Positions 8,172-15,056 of a stretch of 38,948 nucleotides of DNA are shown here, piece by piece. The stretch is from contig CAYTCZ010000020.1 of NCBI GenBank assembly GCA_964436315.1, forward strand, positions 1 through 38,948. The letters are read 5' to 3'. Source of the stretch: CAYTCZ01 sp964436315 (GTDB lineage: Bacteria > Actinomycetota > Thermoleophilia > Gaiellales > Gaiellaceae). How positions within the stretch are numbered: position 1 is the first letter of the stretch; every line of letters starts with the position of its first letter. The translations under genes and the position numbers were made by a program. The notes beneath the pieces were generated by a model that was given only the letters and a program-made list of their open reading frames with translations, was not told the origin of the DNA and ran no database searches.

Positions 8172-9943
8172 GCGGCGTCAGCGTGCGCCGGAACCTCGAG
8201 CAAGCCTGAATAGAGGTCTCCGAGTTCCGCCGCCATCGCCTCAACCGAGAACCGCTCTCGGATCAGCGATCCAGCCCTCTTCGCGCGCGTCTCATCCTCG
8301 CGAACCGCGGCTGCCCTGCGAAGGCCGTAGACGATGCTCTCCACCGATGTTGTGTCGACGAGCGCCCCGGTCACCCCGTCATCGATGTACGTCGGCGGAC
8401 CACCGCGCTCGGGCGCAACGACGGGCAGTCCAGCGGCGAGTGCCTCGAGTAGTGCAAGGCCAAACTCCTCCTTCTCGCTCGCGCACGCGTAGACCCCAGC
8501 CTGACCCACGAGCTCCGCGCGACCACGGCGCGTCGCATGCAGCAGCTGCGCGACCTCACTGTGGGAGCGATGACCGAGAAGGACAAGGCCGTCTGCGGCG
8601 TGGGGAATCCGGTCGACGACGTCCCCAACTGAGTGCAGCACTCGCTGCTCTTCAGCGGTCGGTGCGTTCAGATTGCCGCCGACGATGACGAGATTGAACG
8701 CTTGCTGAAGTTCGCGGTCGGACGCCCAAGCCTCCACGAGCCGCGGAAATCCTTTGACGCTATGAAATCGTCCGACGGACAGAACGAGCGGCAGTCCGGC
8801 GCGCTTGGGAGGCAGTGCGCGAAGTGCGGTGTCGAGGTCGCGGAGCGCTGGAGAAGCCTCCTGTGTGGTGATCGCGTCGTTTGCGCGATCGATGTTCGCG
8901 AGTGAGATGCCCTCAGGGACGGTCCGAAACCGGCCCGAACTCAGCTGCTGCTCGTCGATTCCAAGCAGCTCACGGACCTCGCGTTTCGCATTCGCTCGCG
9001 GGAACAGCACGAGGCGGCTGGACTGCTCGAGCAGCGTCTCGACAAGCCACGCTCGGAAGAGGAAGTGTTCACGTGAATTTGCCTCGAGGAACGACTCCCG
9101 AGTGAGGTGACCAGTCCTCTCACGCTCGCGGATCACTCCGTGCGGGTCGGGAGCGAGGGTGAACACGATCGGGATTCCCATGCGACGCGCGACGCGTGCT
9201 GCTGCGAGAGTGCCTACGTCCGCGAATCTGAGATGTACGGCGTCCAAACCCCCGATCTCGTTGAACGTCCGCTCGAGTTCGCGTTCGACCTCTCGGCGAT
9301 GAGCCCACATTTCTGGCGTGGCCAAATAGTGAGACGGGCCAAACGAAATCCTCTTGATCGAAGCGTTTGGGCCGAGCGATTCGTGGTTTCGGCTCGACAC
9401 TTCGAGATCTTCGTCAACGAACGCGCGGGAAATAGTTGTGACGTGGCCGATTGAGGGTCGCCGGCCAAGTTCCCTTGAAAGATGAACGAGGAGCGTCGCA
9501 ATGCCGCCGCCGTCTCCGTCTCCCGCCCGCTGAAGGCCGCCGTCGAGCTTGCCCTGCAGGAAGACCTGGGCGAGTCGGAGCCCGGTGGCCTTTGAGCTTC
9601 TCGTCGAGGTGTCCTGCGGCCGGCCGACCTCTTCGGGCGAGAGCCATTCGTCGAGCACGAGGCCCGCGAGCATTCCGGCGAACCCACCAGCCTCCTGTTC
9701 GCTCAGCAGCGGCGCGAACGCAGATCGATATGCCGGGCGCTCGAGGAACGCAAGCATCGCGGCCTCTCGCATGTTCGAGTCGGCATCGTCCAGGAGTTCT
9801 GTGAGAGTCTCATTCACACGCTCACCGACAGAGCGACCCAGGGCGAAAGCGGCCAGCACGCGGGCAAGTCCGTCTCCCTCGCGAGTGAGCCAGACGAGCT
9901 CAGCGGTCTCCGCGCCCGCTGGCCGCCGGCGGCGAAGCGTCAT
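8168..9943 (-). CDS. GT4-type glycosyltransferase with N-terminal HEAT-like region
   Basis: A 591-residue protein in two parts. Residues about 15-110 are leucine/alanine-rich helices resembling HEAT or PBS-lyase repeats (LARVLAAFALGRS, MREAAMLAFLERP). Residues about 120-585 form a glycosyltransferase family 4 enzyme similar to sucrose-phosphate synthase-like proteins: QGKLDGG-GDGDGGG near the start, LPLVLSVGRFHSVKGF and the donor-binding EKEEFGLALLEAL (about 490-502) followed by PVVAPERGGP. The ATG at 9943 is used because the frame further upstream has no common start codon before a stop. It is the fifth gene of the leftward operon, with the UGT gene overlapping its stop by four bases. Donor and acceptor sugars are unknown; sucrose-type or glycolipid synthesis are both possible. 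Confidence 0.82.
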   Translation of the reverse strand: MTLRRRRPAGAETAELVWLTREGDGLARVLAAFALGRSVGERVNETLTELLDDADSNMREAAMLAFLERPAYRSAFAPLLSEQEAGGFAGMLAGLVLDEWLSPEEVGRPQDTSTRSSKATGLRLAQVFLQGKLDGGLQRAGDGDGGGIATLLVHLSRELGRRPSIGHVTTISRAFVDEDLEVSSRNHESLGPNASIKRISFGPSHYLATPEMWAHRREVERELERTFNEIGGLDAVHLRFADVGTLAAARVARRMGIPIVFTLAPDPHGVIRERERTGHLTRESFLEANSREHFLFRAWLVETLLEQSSRLVLFPRANAKREVRELLGIDEQQLSSGRFRTVPEGISLANIDRANDAITTQEASPALRDLDTALRALPPKRAGLPLVLSVGRFHSVKGFPRLVEAWASDRELQQAFNLVIVGGNLNAPTAEEQRVLHSVGDVVDRIPHAADGLVLLGHRSHSEVAQLLHATRRGRAELVGQAGVYACASEKEEFGLALLEALAAGLPVVAPERGGPPTYIDDGVTGALVDTTSVESIVYGLRRAAAVREDETRAKRAGSLIRERFSVEAMAAELGDLYSGLLEVPAHADAA

Positions 9944-10011
9944 GGCCGCTCTCAGTGGGGCGAGGACGCCGCCTTCGGATAGCTCGTGAATCCTCGTGAG
10001 CGGCGGGGCGG

Positions 10012-10257
10012 TCAGGATAAGTCTCCCGAGGCCTCAGCCCTCTGGGGCTGTTGTTTCCTTCCGTCAGAATGGTCAGGCCCCGGGTGCCGGATCTCATTGA
10101 CGGCTTCGTAGAGCGAGGTCTCGTCCCCCGCCTCCATGGCTTCACGCTCACGCGCGTTCGCGCGGGCTTCGACCCGGAACCCCCAGAGCAGCAGGCCCAT
10201 GGCGGCGGTGACGATCAACGTGACGAAAACGCCTGCGACGAAGATTCCGGCGTTCAT
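10012..10257 (-). CDS. Small single-span membrane protein
   Basis: An 81-residue protein with one membrane helix (about residues 3-27, IFVAGVFVTLIVTAAMGLLLW) and a charged cytoplasmic tail containing EAMEAGDETSLYEAVNEIRH. The ATG at 10257 overlaps the stop of the gene upstream (ATGA), so the two are translationally coupled. It resembles in layout the small membrane protein encoded before the ECF sigma gene (15034-15225): one helix and a charged tail. I do not recognise a named family. Confidence 0.7.
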   Translation of the reverse strand: MNAGIFVAGVFVTLIVTAAMGLLLWGFRVEARANAREREAMEAGDETSLYEAVNEIRHPGPDHSDGRKQQPQRAEASGDLS

Positions 10258-10430
10258 CGAACCTCGCTCCTCCGGACGACAACGGCGCCGAGCGCGAGGA
10301 TCGATGGCACCCAGAGTCCGACGAAGATCGCCTGCTGCTCGTTCCCTGTGAACCAGAGCGAGACAGACAGGACGAATGAGATGAATGCGGCGAGGAGGAT
10401 CAGCCCCCTCGAAATCGTGACGTGTGACAC
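10254..10430 (-). CDS. 58-residue two-span membrane protein
   Basis: A short gene beginning with GTG at 10430, seven bases after AAAGGAG, and ending in a TGA that overlaps the next ATG. The protein (MSHVTISRGLILLAAFISFV at its start) has two hydrophobic helices at about 8-25 and 34-52 joined by WFTGNEQQA, and ends VVVRRSEVR. Small proteins with a FVGLWVPSILALG-type second helix are widespread in actinobacteria but without known function. The strong ribosome site and the overlap with its neighbour make it a convincing real gene despite its size. It is the third gene of the leftward CarH-type operon. Confidence 0.75.
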   Translation of the reverse strand: MSHVTISRGLILLAAFISFVLSVSLWFTGNEQQAIFVGLWVPSILALGAVVVRRSEVR

Positions 10431-10491
10431 GGCGACTCCTTTCGATTTCGGCCGTGACCCAGCACGCGATGGTCCTCTTCTGCTCCTGCCC

Positions 10492-10803
10492 TCAGCGGGC
10501 GAGAAGAGAGCGGACTGCCAAACGCGGACTGAGCTGGACGTGCGGCAGCCGGAGAAGCCGACTCCAGGCGCCCTCCTTCGCGTCGTGACCGGCCTGCAGG
10601 AGCACTCGATCTCCGCTTCGCACCTGCAGGGTTATTCCGGCTCGGTGGAGATGGTCAGCCAACGTCCGCAATGACCGGCGCCCCATGAGACCGTGGAGCT
10701 CAGTCGGCTCCTCGACCTCGAAGATGAGCCGCCGGCCATCGGCGACGAGTCGACCCTGTCCGGTGTCAAAGGAGATCTCGATGCTGCCGTAGAGGTCCAG
10801 CAC
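10492..10803 (-). CDS. Conserved-looking hypothetical protein of a photoreceptor-controlled operon
   Basis: A 103-residue soluble protein starting with GTG at 10803, seven bases after the stop of the preceding gene. It begins MLDLYGSIEISFDTG, looks like a small beta-rich domain (GRLVADGRRLIFEVEEP) followed by a helix (RSLRTLADHLHRAGITLQV), and ends in a basic segment. There is no signal peptide, membrane span or cysteine. I do not recognise a family. Its place between another small protein gene and membrane protein genes suggests a role tied to the envelope response of this operon. Confidence 0.65.
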   Translation of the reverse strand: MLDLYGSIEISFDTGQGRLVADGRRLIFEVEEPTELHGLMGRRSLRTLADHLHRAGITLQVRSGDRVLLQAGHDAKEGAWSRLLRLPHVQLSPRLAVRSLLAR

Positions 10804-10810
10804 AGCGGGT

Positions 10811-11020
10811 CTACTGGCCGTTCTCCGACGTGCGGATTCGAATCGTCCCGTTCAGGTGCCACCGGGCTTGCGGTGCGTTCTTGCCGGTGTCGCGCGGGAC
10901 CATGACTTCCATGTCCTCGAGCTCGTACTCGATGGTCGCTCCGCGACCGGTGAGGAAGCTGTACAGCCCCTCGGCGAGCTCGGGCCAGGTTGTTTCCTTC
11001 TGCGCTCTTGCCTGCTCCAT
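10811..11020 (-). CDS. Small acidic hypothetical protein, first gene of the leftward operon
   Basis: I use the ATG at 11020, which is preceded by AAAGGAG with normal spacing, rather than the ATG at 11038 upstream of it. The 69-residue product (MEQARAQKETTWPELAEGLY at its start) contains FLTGRGATIEYELEDMEVMV and ends NGTIRIRTSENGQ. It is acidic, has no cysteine, no membrane span and no recognised domain. It is the promoter-proximal gene of the operon 11020 to 6989 that faces the first CarH/LitR gene across the repeat-rich control region. Confidence 0.65.
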   Translation of the reverse strand: MEQARAQKETTWPELAEGLYSFLTGRGATIEYELEDMEVMVPRDTGKNAPQARWHLNGTIRIRTSENGQ

Positions 11021-11060
11021 GTCGGCTCCTTTCGTCATCTCGCGGGCCTCGGACGCACGA

Positions 11061-11093
11061 TTTGGACAAACAATGGACAGAACTATGACAAGA
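11061..11093 (+). promoter_or_regulatory. CarH/LitR-type operator, three head-to-tail 11-bp repeats
   Basis: Three contiguous 11-base units occupy 11061-11071 (tttGGACAaac), 11072-11082 (aatGGACAgaa) and 11083-11093 (ctatGACAaga). Their ACA cores start at 11066, 11077 and 11088, exactly 11 bases apart. The known CarH operator consists of 11-bp direct repeats of consensus nnTnTACAnnn, of which a CarH tetramer contacts three. Here the consensus is nnTGGACAnnn. Confidence 0.75.
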
Positions 11094-11102
11094 ACTACCG
11101 AA

Positions 11103-11135
11103 GTTTGTCAAGAAATCGTCTATAAATTGTCCAAT
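11103..11135 (-). promoter_or_regulatory. Second CarH/LitR-type operator in opposite orientation
   Basis: On the minus strand three 11-base units follow each other: ATTGGACAATT (11135-11125), TATAGACGATT (11124-11114, degenerate) and TCTTGACAAAC (11113-11103). The cores are 11 bases apart. This triplet points away from the photoreceptor gene, mirror-imaged to the one at 11061-11093. Its TTGACA could serve as -35 box of the leftward operon, with CATAGT 18 bases further as a weak -10. Confidence 0.65.
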
Positions 11136-11146
11136 AAATCTGTACA

Positions 11147-12043
11147 ATGAGAGGCATGGAGCCGCATTTCCTGCGCATCGGAGAGCTTTCGAACCGGGTG
11201 GGTGTAAGCCCTGAAGTCCTCCGGGCCTGGGAGCGCCGCTATGGCCTCCTGTCCCCTGAGCGCTCCGCCGGTGGGCTACGTCTCTACGCGTGCGAGGATG
11301 AATTCAGGGTTCGGCGCATGCAGTCGTACCTCGAGGAAGGCCTTTCCGCCGCAGAAGCGGCGAAGCGAGCATTGGATCAGGGTGGTCCTGCAGATCGGAG
11401 TCGCACTGAACTCGAAGAGGCAGCCGCCAACCTCTGCGATGCGCTCGATTCACTCGACGACGCACGAGCGCACGCGGTCCTCGATCGTCTTCTCGCGTCT
11501 TTTCGGCTCGAGACGGTGCTCGCAGAGGTACTCCTCCCTTACCTCCGCGATCTGGGTGATCGGTGGGAGCGGGGCGATGCTTCGGTCGGCCAGGAGCACT
11601 TCGCGAGCAGCATCATCCGTGGTCGCCTCCTTGGCCTCGCGCGCGGTTGGGATCGAGGCACCGGCCCGCGCGTGGTGCTGGCCTGTCCTCCCGGCGAACT
11701 ACACGAGCTGGCGCTCATATCGTTGGGCCTCGTCCTTCGTGGACACGGATGGCGCGTGACCTACCTCGGGCCCGACACGTCTCTGAAGACCGTGCTGGCC
11801 ACCCGCGGGGCAGTGGAGCCCGACGCCGTCGTCTTAGCCGTGACGAGTGAAGAGCGGCTACGAGCGTCCGCAGAAGACCTGGCGGTTCTCGCTCGGAGCC
11901 GGCGCGTCTTCGTCGCCGGCCCAGGCGCAAGATCCGAAGTGGTTTCCCCGACCGGAGCGCTCGTGCTCGCCGGCGATCCGGTTGCTGCCGGTGACGCGCT
12001 GAACAGCCAGGTACAAAGCTCTGCAGCATCCCGCGCCTCATGA
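11147..12043 (+). CDS. MerR-family B12-binding photoreceptor repressor (CarH/LitR type), copy 1
   Basis: A 298-residue regulator with an N-terminal MerR winged helix (about 8-75: LRIGELSNRVGVSPEVLRAW), a four-helix domain (about 85-160) and a cobalamin-binding Rossmann domain (about 170-285). The CarH signature W-x9-EH is present (Trp140, Glu150, His151), as is the E-x-H motif with the lower cobalt ligand (Glu184, His186). The residue after the Trp, which in Thermus CarH is the His that ligates cobalt after illumination, is Glu141 here. The family binds DNA as a tetramer with adenosylcobalamin in the dark and falls apart in light. No clear ribosome site precedes ATG 11147; ATG 11156 is an alternative. 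The stop overlaps the CbiX-type gene (ATGA). It probably represses its own operon and the divergent one through the 11-bp repeats. Confidence 0.92.
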   Translation: MRGMEPHFLRIGELSNRVGVSPEVLRAWERRYGLLSPERSAGGLRLYACEDEFRVRRMQSYLEEGLSAAEAAKRALDQGGPADRSRTELEEAAANLCDALDSLDDARAHAVLDRLLASFRLETVLAEVLLPYLRDLGDRWERGDASVGQEHFASSIIRGRLLGLARGWDRGTGPRVVLACPPGELHELALISLGLVLRGHGWRVTYLGPDTSLKTVLATRGAVEPDAVVLAVTSEERLRASAEDLAVLARSRRVFVAGPGARSEVVSPTGALVLAGDPVAAGDALNSQVQSSAASRAS

Positions 12044-12432
12044 GCACCCGCCTCGTCCTGTTTGCTCACGGGAGTCGCGATGAGCGCTGGCGCGAGCCCT
12101 TTGAGCTCCTTCGTGCGCGGTTTGCCCGGGAATCGAGCGAAGCGAGTGTGATGCTCGCATACCTGGAGTTCTCCGAGCCGAGTCTGGGACGCATTGCGGA
12201 CGAGGCAGTGACGGACGGTGTCACGAACTTGATCGTCTTACCGCTCTTCCTCGCGCCGGGGAGGCATGTCACCGGAGATCTCGAGGCGGCCGTCTCGGCA
12301 ATCAGACAGCGGCACCCTGGACTCCACGTTGAAACACGTTCCACCGTCGGGGCCGACCCCCGCGTCTGGTCACTCCTCGAAGAGCTGGTTGCGGAACACC
12401 TCAGTTCGCCTGCGGAGGCCCGGACCGTCTAG
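12040..12432 (+). CDS. CbiX/SirB-type chelatase (single domain)
   Basis: A 130-residue protein of the small class II chelatase family, members of which insert cobalt or iron into sirohydrochlorin. It starts MSTRLVLFAHGSRDERW with the metal-binding His10, and Glu43 and His76 (LAPGRHVTGD) fall at the positions of the other ligands in SirB/CbiX. Its length is that of a single-domain CbiX. The gene overlaps the stop of the B12 photoreceptor gene by four bases and is followed 28 bases later by the FeS photolyase. No other cobalamin-synthesis gene is in the window. It may help supply or recycle cobalt-corrin for the photoreceptor, or act on another tetrapyrrole; the pairing itself is what is seen, the purpose is inference. 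Confidence 0.85.
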   Translation: MSTRLVLFAHGSRDERWREPFELLRARFARESSEASVMLAYLEFSEPSLGRIADEAVTDGVTNLIVLPLFLAPGRHVTGDLEAAVSAIRQRHPGLHVETRSTVGADPRVWSLLEELVAEHLSSPAEARTV

Positions 12433-12460
12433 CGACGCTCGGGTGCGAAAGACTGTCGAC

Positions 12461-13951
12461 ATGGAGACAGTCTGGATCTTCGGTGACCAGCTGAATCGGC
12501 GTAACGCCGCGCTTCGAGGCAGAACTCCCGATACGGCTCGGGCGCTGATGGTCGAGAGCCGGACGCTCCTTGGCTCGAGGCGCTGGCATCGTCAACGACT
12601 CCATCTCGTGCTCGCCAGCATGAGGCGTTTCGCGGGCGAGCTCGTGAACGCAGGCTATGAGGTCGACTATCGGGTTGCAGACTCATTCGCGGCCGCCTTT
12701 CGAGCGCATGTGAGAGAACACCACCCCGACCGTGTGAGCGCGATGGAGCCGTCGTCCTGGGATGGGCGGCAGCTTCTTCAGCGCCTCGGCGTAGAGCTCG
12801 TCCGCTCGAATCAGTTCCTCTGTCACTACAACGATTTCGCTGAGTGGGCGGCCGGTCGAGAACGTCTCGTCCTCGAGGACTTCTACCGGTGGCAGCGTCG
12901 GCGGCTCGACGTACTGATGGACGGCGACGAACCCGCGGGCGGACGCTGGAACTACGACGCCGACAACCGCGAGCCACCACCACCGAAGGAATCGCGCGAC
13001 TGGGCTTGTCCGATCCGATCACGTCTGGACGATCTCGACCGTGAAGTTCTTGCTTCGCTGCCTGCGAACGCGTTTGGTGCAGAGCCGATCGGGATCTGGG
13101 CCACGTCGAGACGTGCCGCTCTCGCGCGACTCCGCCACTTCGTCGACGAGCTCCTGCCGCGGTTCGGTCCGCATGAGGACGCAATGCTCGCCGACGACTG
13201 GCACCTCGCCCACTCGTTGCTCAGTCCCTCGCTCAACCTGGGACTACTTCAACCTGACGAGGTCTGCGGTGCTGCCGAGGCTGCCTATCGAGCGGGCCGG
13301 GCCCCGATCGCCTCGGTGGAGGGCTTCATCCGCCAGATGATCGGCTGGCGCGAGTACATCTGGGGTCTGTACTGGCTCTGGATGCCGCAGTATCGGGCGG
13401 CGAACGAGCTCGAAGCGAACGCGCCGCTCCCGCCGGTCTTCACGGGAGAGGCAGTCACCCGGATGCGGTGTCTAGGCTCGACGCTCGAGGGAATAGCGCA
13501 GCGTGGCTACGCCCACCACATCCAGCGACTCATGATCATCGGCAACCTTGCCCTTCTGACCGGCATCTCGCCACGAGAGCTCGTGGAATGGATGTGGACG
13601 TCGTTCGTCGACGGGGCCGAGTGGGTGATGCTGCCGAACGTGCTGGGAATGGCGCTGTATGCCGACGGGGGGCGAATGGCGACGAAGCCCTACGCGGCCG
13701 GTGGCCGCTACATCAATCGGATGAGCGATTACTGCGGCGAGTGCGCCTTCGATCCTTCAAAGCGAGTTGGTGAGACCGCCTGCCCGTACACGACCCTGTA
13801 CTGGGACTTCCTTGCCCGCAATCGAGAACGACTCGAGCGAAATCACCGCCTCGGGCGCCAACTTCGAATGCTCGATCGACTCGATGACCTCCCAGCGGTC
13901 AGGCGGAGGGCGGAAGAAGTGTCCGCGCTCCTTTCCGAGGGAGCGGTCTAG
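12461..13951 (+). CDS. FeS-type bacterial (6-4) photolyase/cryptochrome (PhrB-like, COG3046)
   Basis: This 496-residue protein belongs to the prokaryotic photolyase-related group that carries a 4Fe-4S cluster and FAD. The four cluster cysteines are at 337, 425, 428 and 441; the spacing 88-3-13 is the same as in Agrobacterium PhrB. The N-terminal half (METVWIFGDQLN) is the antenna domain, where relatives bind a lumazine; the C-terminal half binds FAD. Relatives repair (6-4) photoproducts in light or act as photoreceptors. The ATG at 12461 follows the chelatase gene by 28 bases; the frame extends further upstream but only over that gene. It is the third gene of the photoreceptor operon and converges with the second CarH/LitR gene, overlapping it by four bases. 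Confidence 0.93.
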   Translation: METVWIFGDQLNRRNAALRGRTPDTARALMVESRTLLGSRRWHRQRLHLVLASMRRFAGELVNAGYEVDYRVADSFAAAFRAHVREHHPDRVSAMEPSSWDGRQLLQRLGVELVRSNQFLCHYNDFAEWAAGRERLVLEDFYRWQRRRLDVLMDGDEPAGGRWNYDADNREPPPPKESRDWACPIRSRLDDLDREVLASLPANAFGAEPIGIWATSRRAALARLRHFVDELLPRFGPHEDAMLADDWHLAHSLLSPSLNLGLLQPDEVCGAAEAAYRAGRAPIASVEGFIRQMIGWREYIWGLYWLWMPQYRAANELEANAPLPPVFTGEAVTRMRCLGSTLEGIAQRGYAHHIQRLMIIGNLALLTGISPRELVEWMWTSFVDGAEWVMLPNVLGMALYADGGRMATKPYAAGGRYINRMSDYCGECAFDPSKRVGETACPYTTLYWDFLARNRERLERNHRLGRQLRMLDRLDDLPAVRRRAEEVSALLSEGAV

Positions 13952-14874
13952 ACCGGACTCGATTCAGTCCGGCGCGTGAGCCGTTCGGCAGCGGCGACGG
14001 GGTCCTCGCCGAGATAGATAGCACCGAGACGGTCGGCCAGAGCCTCGTAGGTGCCGCGGCCTCCTATGGCGAGTGTCACATCCCTTGCGAGTTCCCCGAG
14101 TTGCTCGGCCACTGGTTCCAGCCTCATTTCCATTTCAGCGGCAACGATTGCAACCTCCGGATTCACGGTCCGGACCGTGTCGGCGAGCGTCTCGACCGGC
14201 GTGTTCGCCCCCAGGTAAGAGATCCGCCAGCCCCGTGCGCGAAGGGCCAGACCGTGACACGCGAGACCAAGGTCGTGCTGTTCCCCCGGGGCGCAAGCTA
14301 ATACCGCGCGCGGCCCAGTTCCTTGATCCCAACCGCGTGCGAGCGCCATGAGTCGACCGCGGATGACGTTGCTTGCGAAGTGCTCCTGACCAACCGAGAG
14401 CTCGCCCTGCTCCCATCGGTCGCCGACCTCGTGGAGAAAGGGAATCACGACGTCCGCGATCACGGTGTCGAGGCTAAACGCGGCAAAGAGCCGGTCCAGG
14501 GTTGCGTGCCCGGCGGCCTCGTCGTAGTTCTCGAGCGCCTCGGCTAGCGCCTCTTTCTCTCCGTGGGGACTTGCCGGCGGAGTTGGGAGCTCCGACGGCT
14601 GCTTGGAGTCGAGAGCGGTCCCCTCTTCGATAGCCCGGCGTGCGGCTTCCGCGGCCGATAGACCGCGATCGATGTGGGCCTGCATGGCGCGCACCCGGGC
14701 CTCGTCTGCATCGGAGTAGAGCCGAAATCCGCCCGCGGTCCGCTCGGGCTGGAGCAGGCCGTAGCGACGTTCCCAGGCGCGGAGGAGTTCGGGGCTCACT
14801 CCGACTCGTCGCGCGAGCTCGCCGATGCGCAGGTACCCGGCGTCGGCGTTTTGGGCGGTCGGAGGCTCAGGCAT
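13948..14874 (-). CDS. MerR-family B12-binding photoreceptor repressor (CarH/LitR type), copy 2
   Basis: A 308-residue paralogue of the regulator at 11147, collinear over its whole length: MerR helix-turn-helix at about 14-82 (LRIGELARRVGVSPELLRAW), four-helix domain at about 108-175 and cobalamin-binding domain at about 185-300. The signature W-x9-EH (Trp154, Glu164, His165) and E-x-H (Glu198, His200) are intact. Again Glu155 replaces the His that forms the second axial ligand in illuminated Thermus CarH. A proline/serine linker (90-105) is longer than in copy 1. It is transcribed away from the ECF sigma operon across a region full of 11-bp repeats and is the likely repressor of that operon, as LitR is for litS in Streptomyces. 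Which copy binds which operator cannot be told. Confidence 0.92.
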   Translation of the reverse strand: MPEPPTAQNADAGYLRIGELARRVGVSPELLRAWERRYGLLQPERTAGGFRLYSDADEARVRAMQAHIDRGLSAAEAARRAIEEGTALDSKQPSELPTPPASPHGEKEALAEALENYDEAAGHATLDRLFAAFSLDTVIADVVIPFLHEVGDRWEQGELSVGQEHFASNVIRGRLMALARGWDQGTGPRAVLACAPGEQHDLGLACHGLALRARGWRISYLGANTPVETLADTVRTVNPEVAIVAAEMEMRLEPVAEQLGELARDVTLAIGGRGTYEALADRLGAIYLGEDPVAAAERLTRRTESSPV

Positions 14875-14894
14875 ACACGCAGCCTAGCAGCGAC

Positions 14895-14970
14895 TCTGGA
14901 CAGAACTTGTTCAGTCCCTTGACAAACTTGGGCAGACTCTATACACTAGCTGGACAAATTATGGACAAAG
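14895..14970 (+). promoter_or_regulatory. Long CarH/LitR-type operator array (seven 11-bp units in two phased blocks)
   Basis: Block one has cores at 14900 (GGACA), 14911 (GTTCA, weak) and 14922 (TTGACA), 11 bases apart. After a 10-base step block two has cores at 14932 (GGGCA, weak), 14943 (TATACA, an exact nnTnTACAnnn match), 14954 (TGGACA) and 14965 (TGGACA), again 11 bases apart. All point rightwards. The array covers the predicted promoter of the ECF operon and ends at its ribosome site, so bound repressor would block transcription. Confidence 0.78.
14919..14947 (+). promoter_or_regulatory. Housekeeping-type promoter of the small protein-ECF-anti-sigma operon
   Basis: TTGACA (14919-14924) and TACACT (14942-14947) are separated by 17 bases, a good match to a primary sigma factor promoter. 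Both boxes lie inside 11-bp repeat units, which fits repression in the dark by a CarH/LitR protein. Confidence 0.65.
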
Positions 14971-14981
14971 GAGTCGAGATC

Positions 14982-15056
14982 ATGTTTGTAGCCTCGTTCC
15001 GCAAGAGCTCTGTCTTGCGCCACGTGGCTGGGAATGGCGGGCGCAATGGGTGCTGA
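14982..15056 (+). CDS. Possible 24-codon leader peptide upstream of the ECF operon
   Basis: An ATG at 14982 follows AAAGGAG with good spacing and opens a 24-residue frame (MFVASFRKSSVLRHVAGNGG, then RNGC) that ends at 15054-15056, overlapping the start of the next gene. The strong ribosome site is the only argument for translation. It may be a leader whose translation feeds the downstream gene, or the sign of a frameshift that moved the true start of the membrane protein. Confidence 0.3.
   Translation: MFVASFRKSSVLRHVAGNGGRNGC

Noticed and set aside
10257..11060. A cobalamin riboswitch near the B12 photoreceptor genes
   Set aside because: No B12-box-like sequence or long leader was found in either divergent control region; the leaders are short and filled by operator repeats.
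12266..12460. Upstream extension of the FeS photolyase
   Set aside because: It overlaps the chelatase gene in another frame; the family N-terminus starts at METVWIFGDQ.
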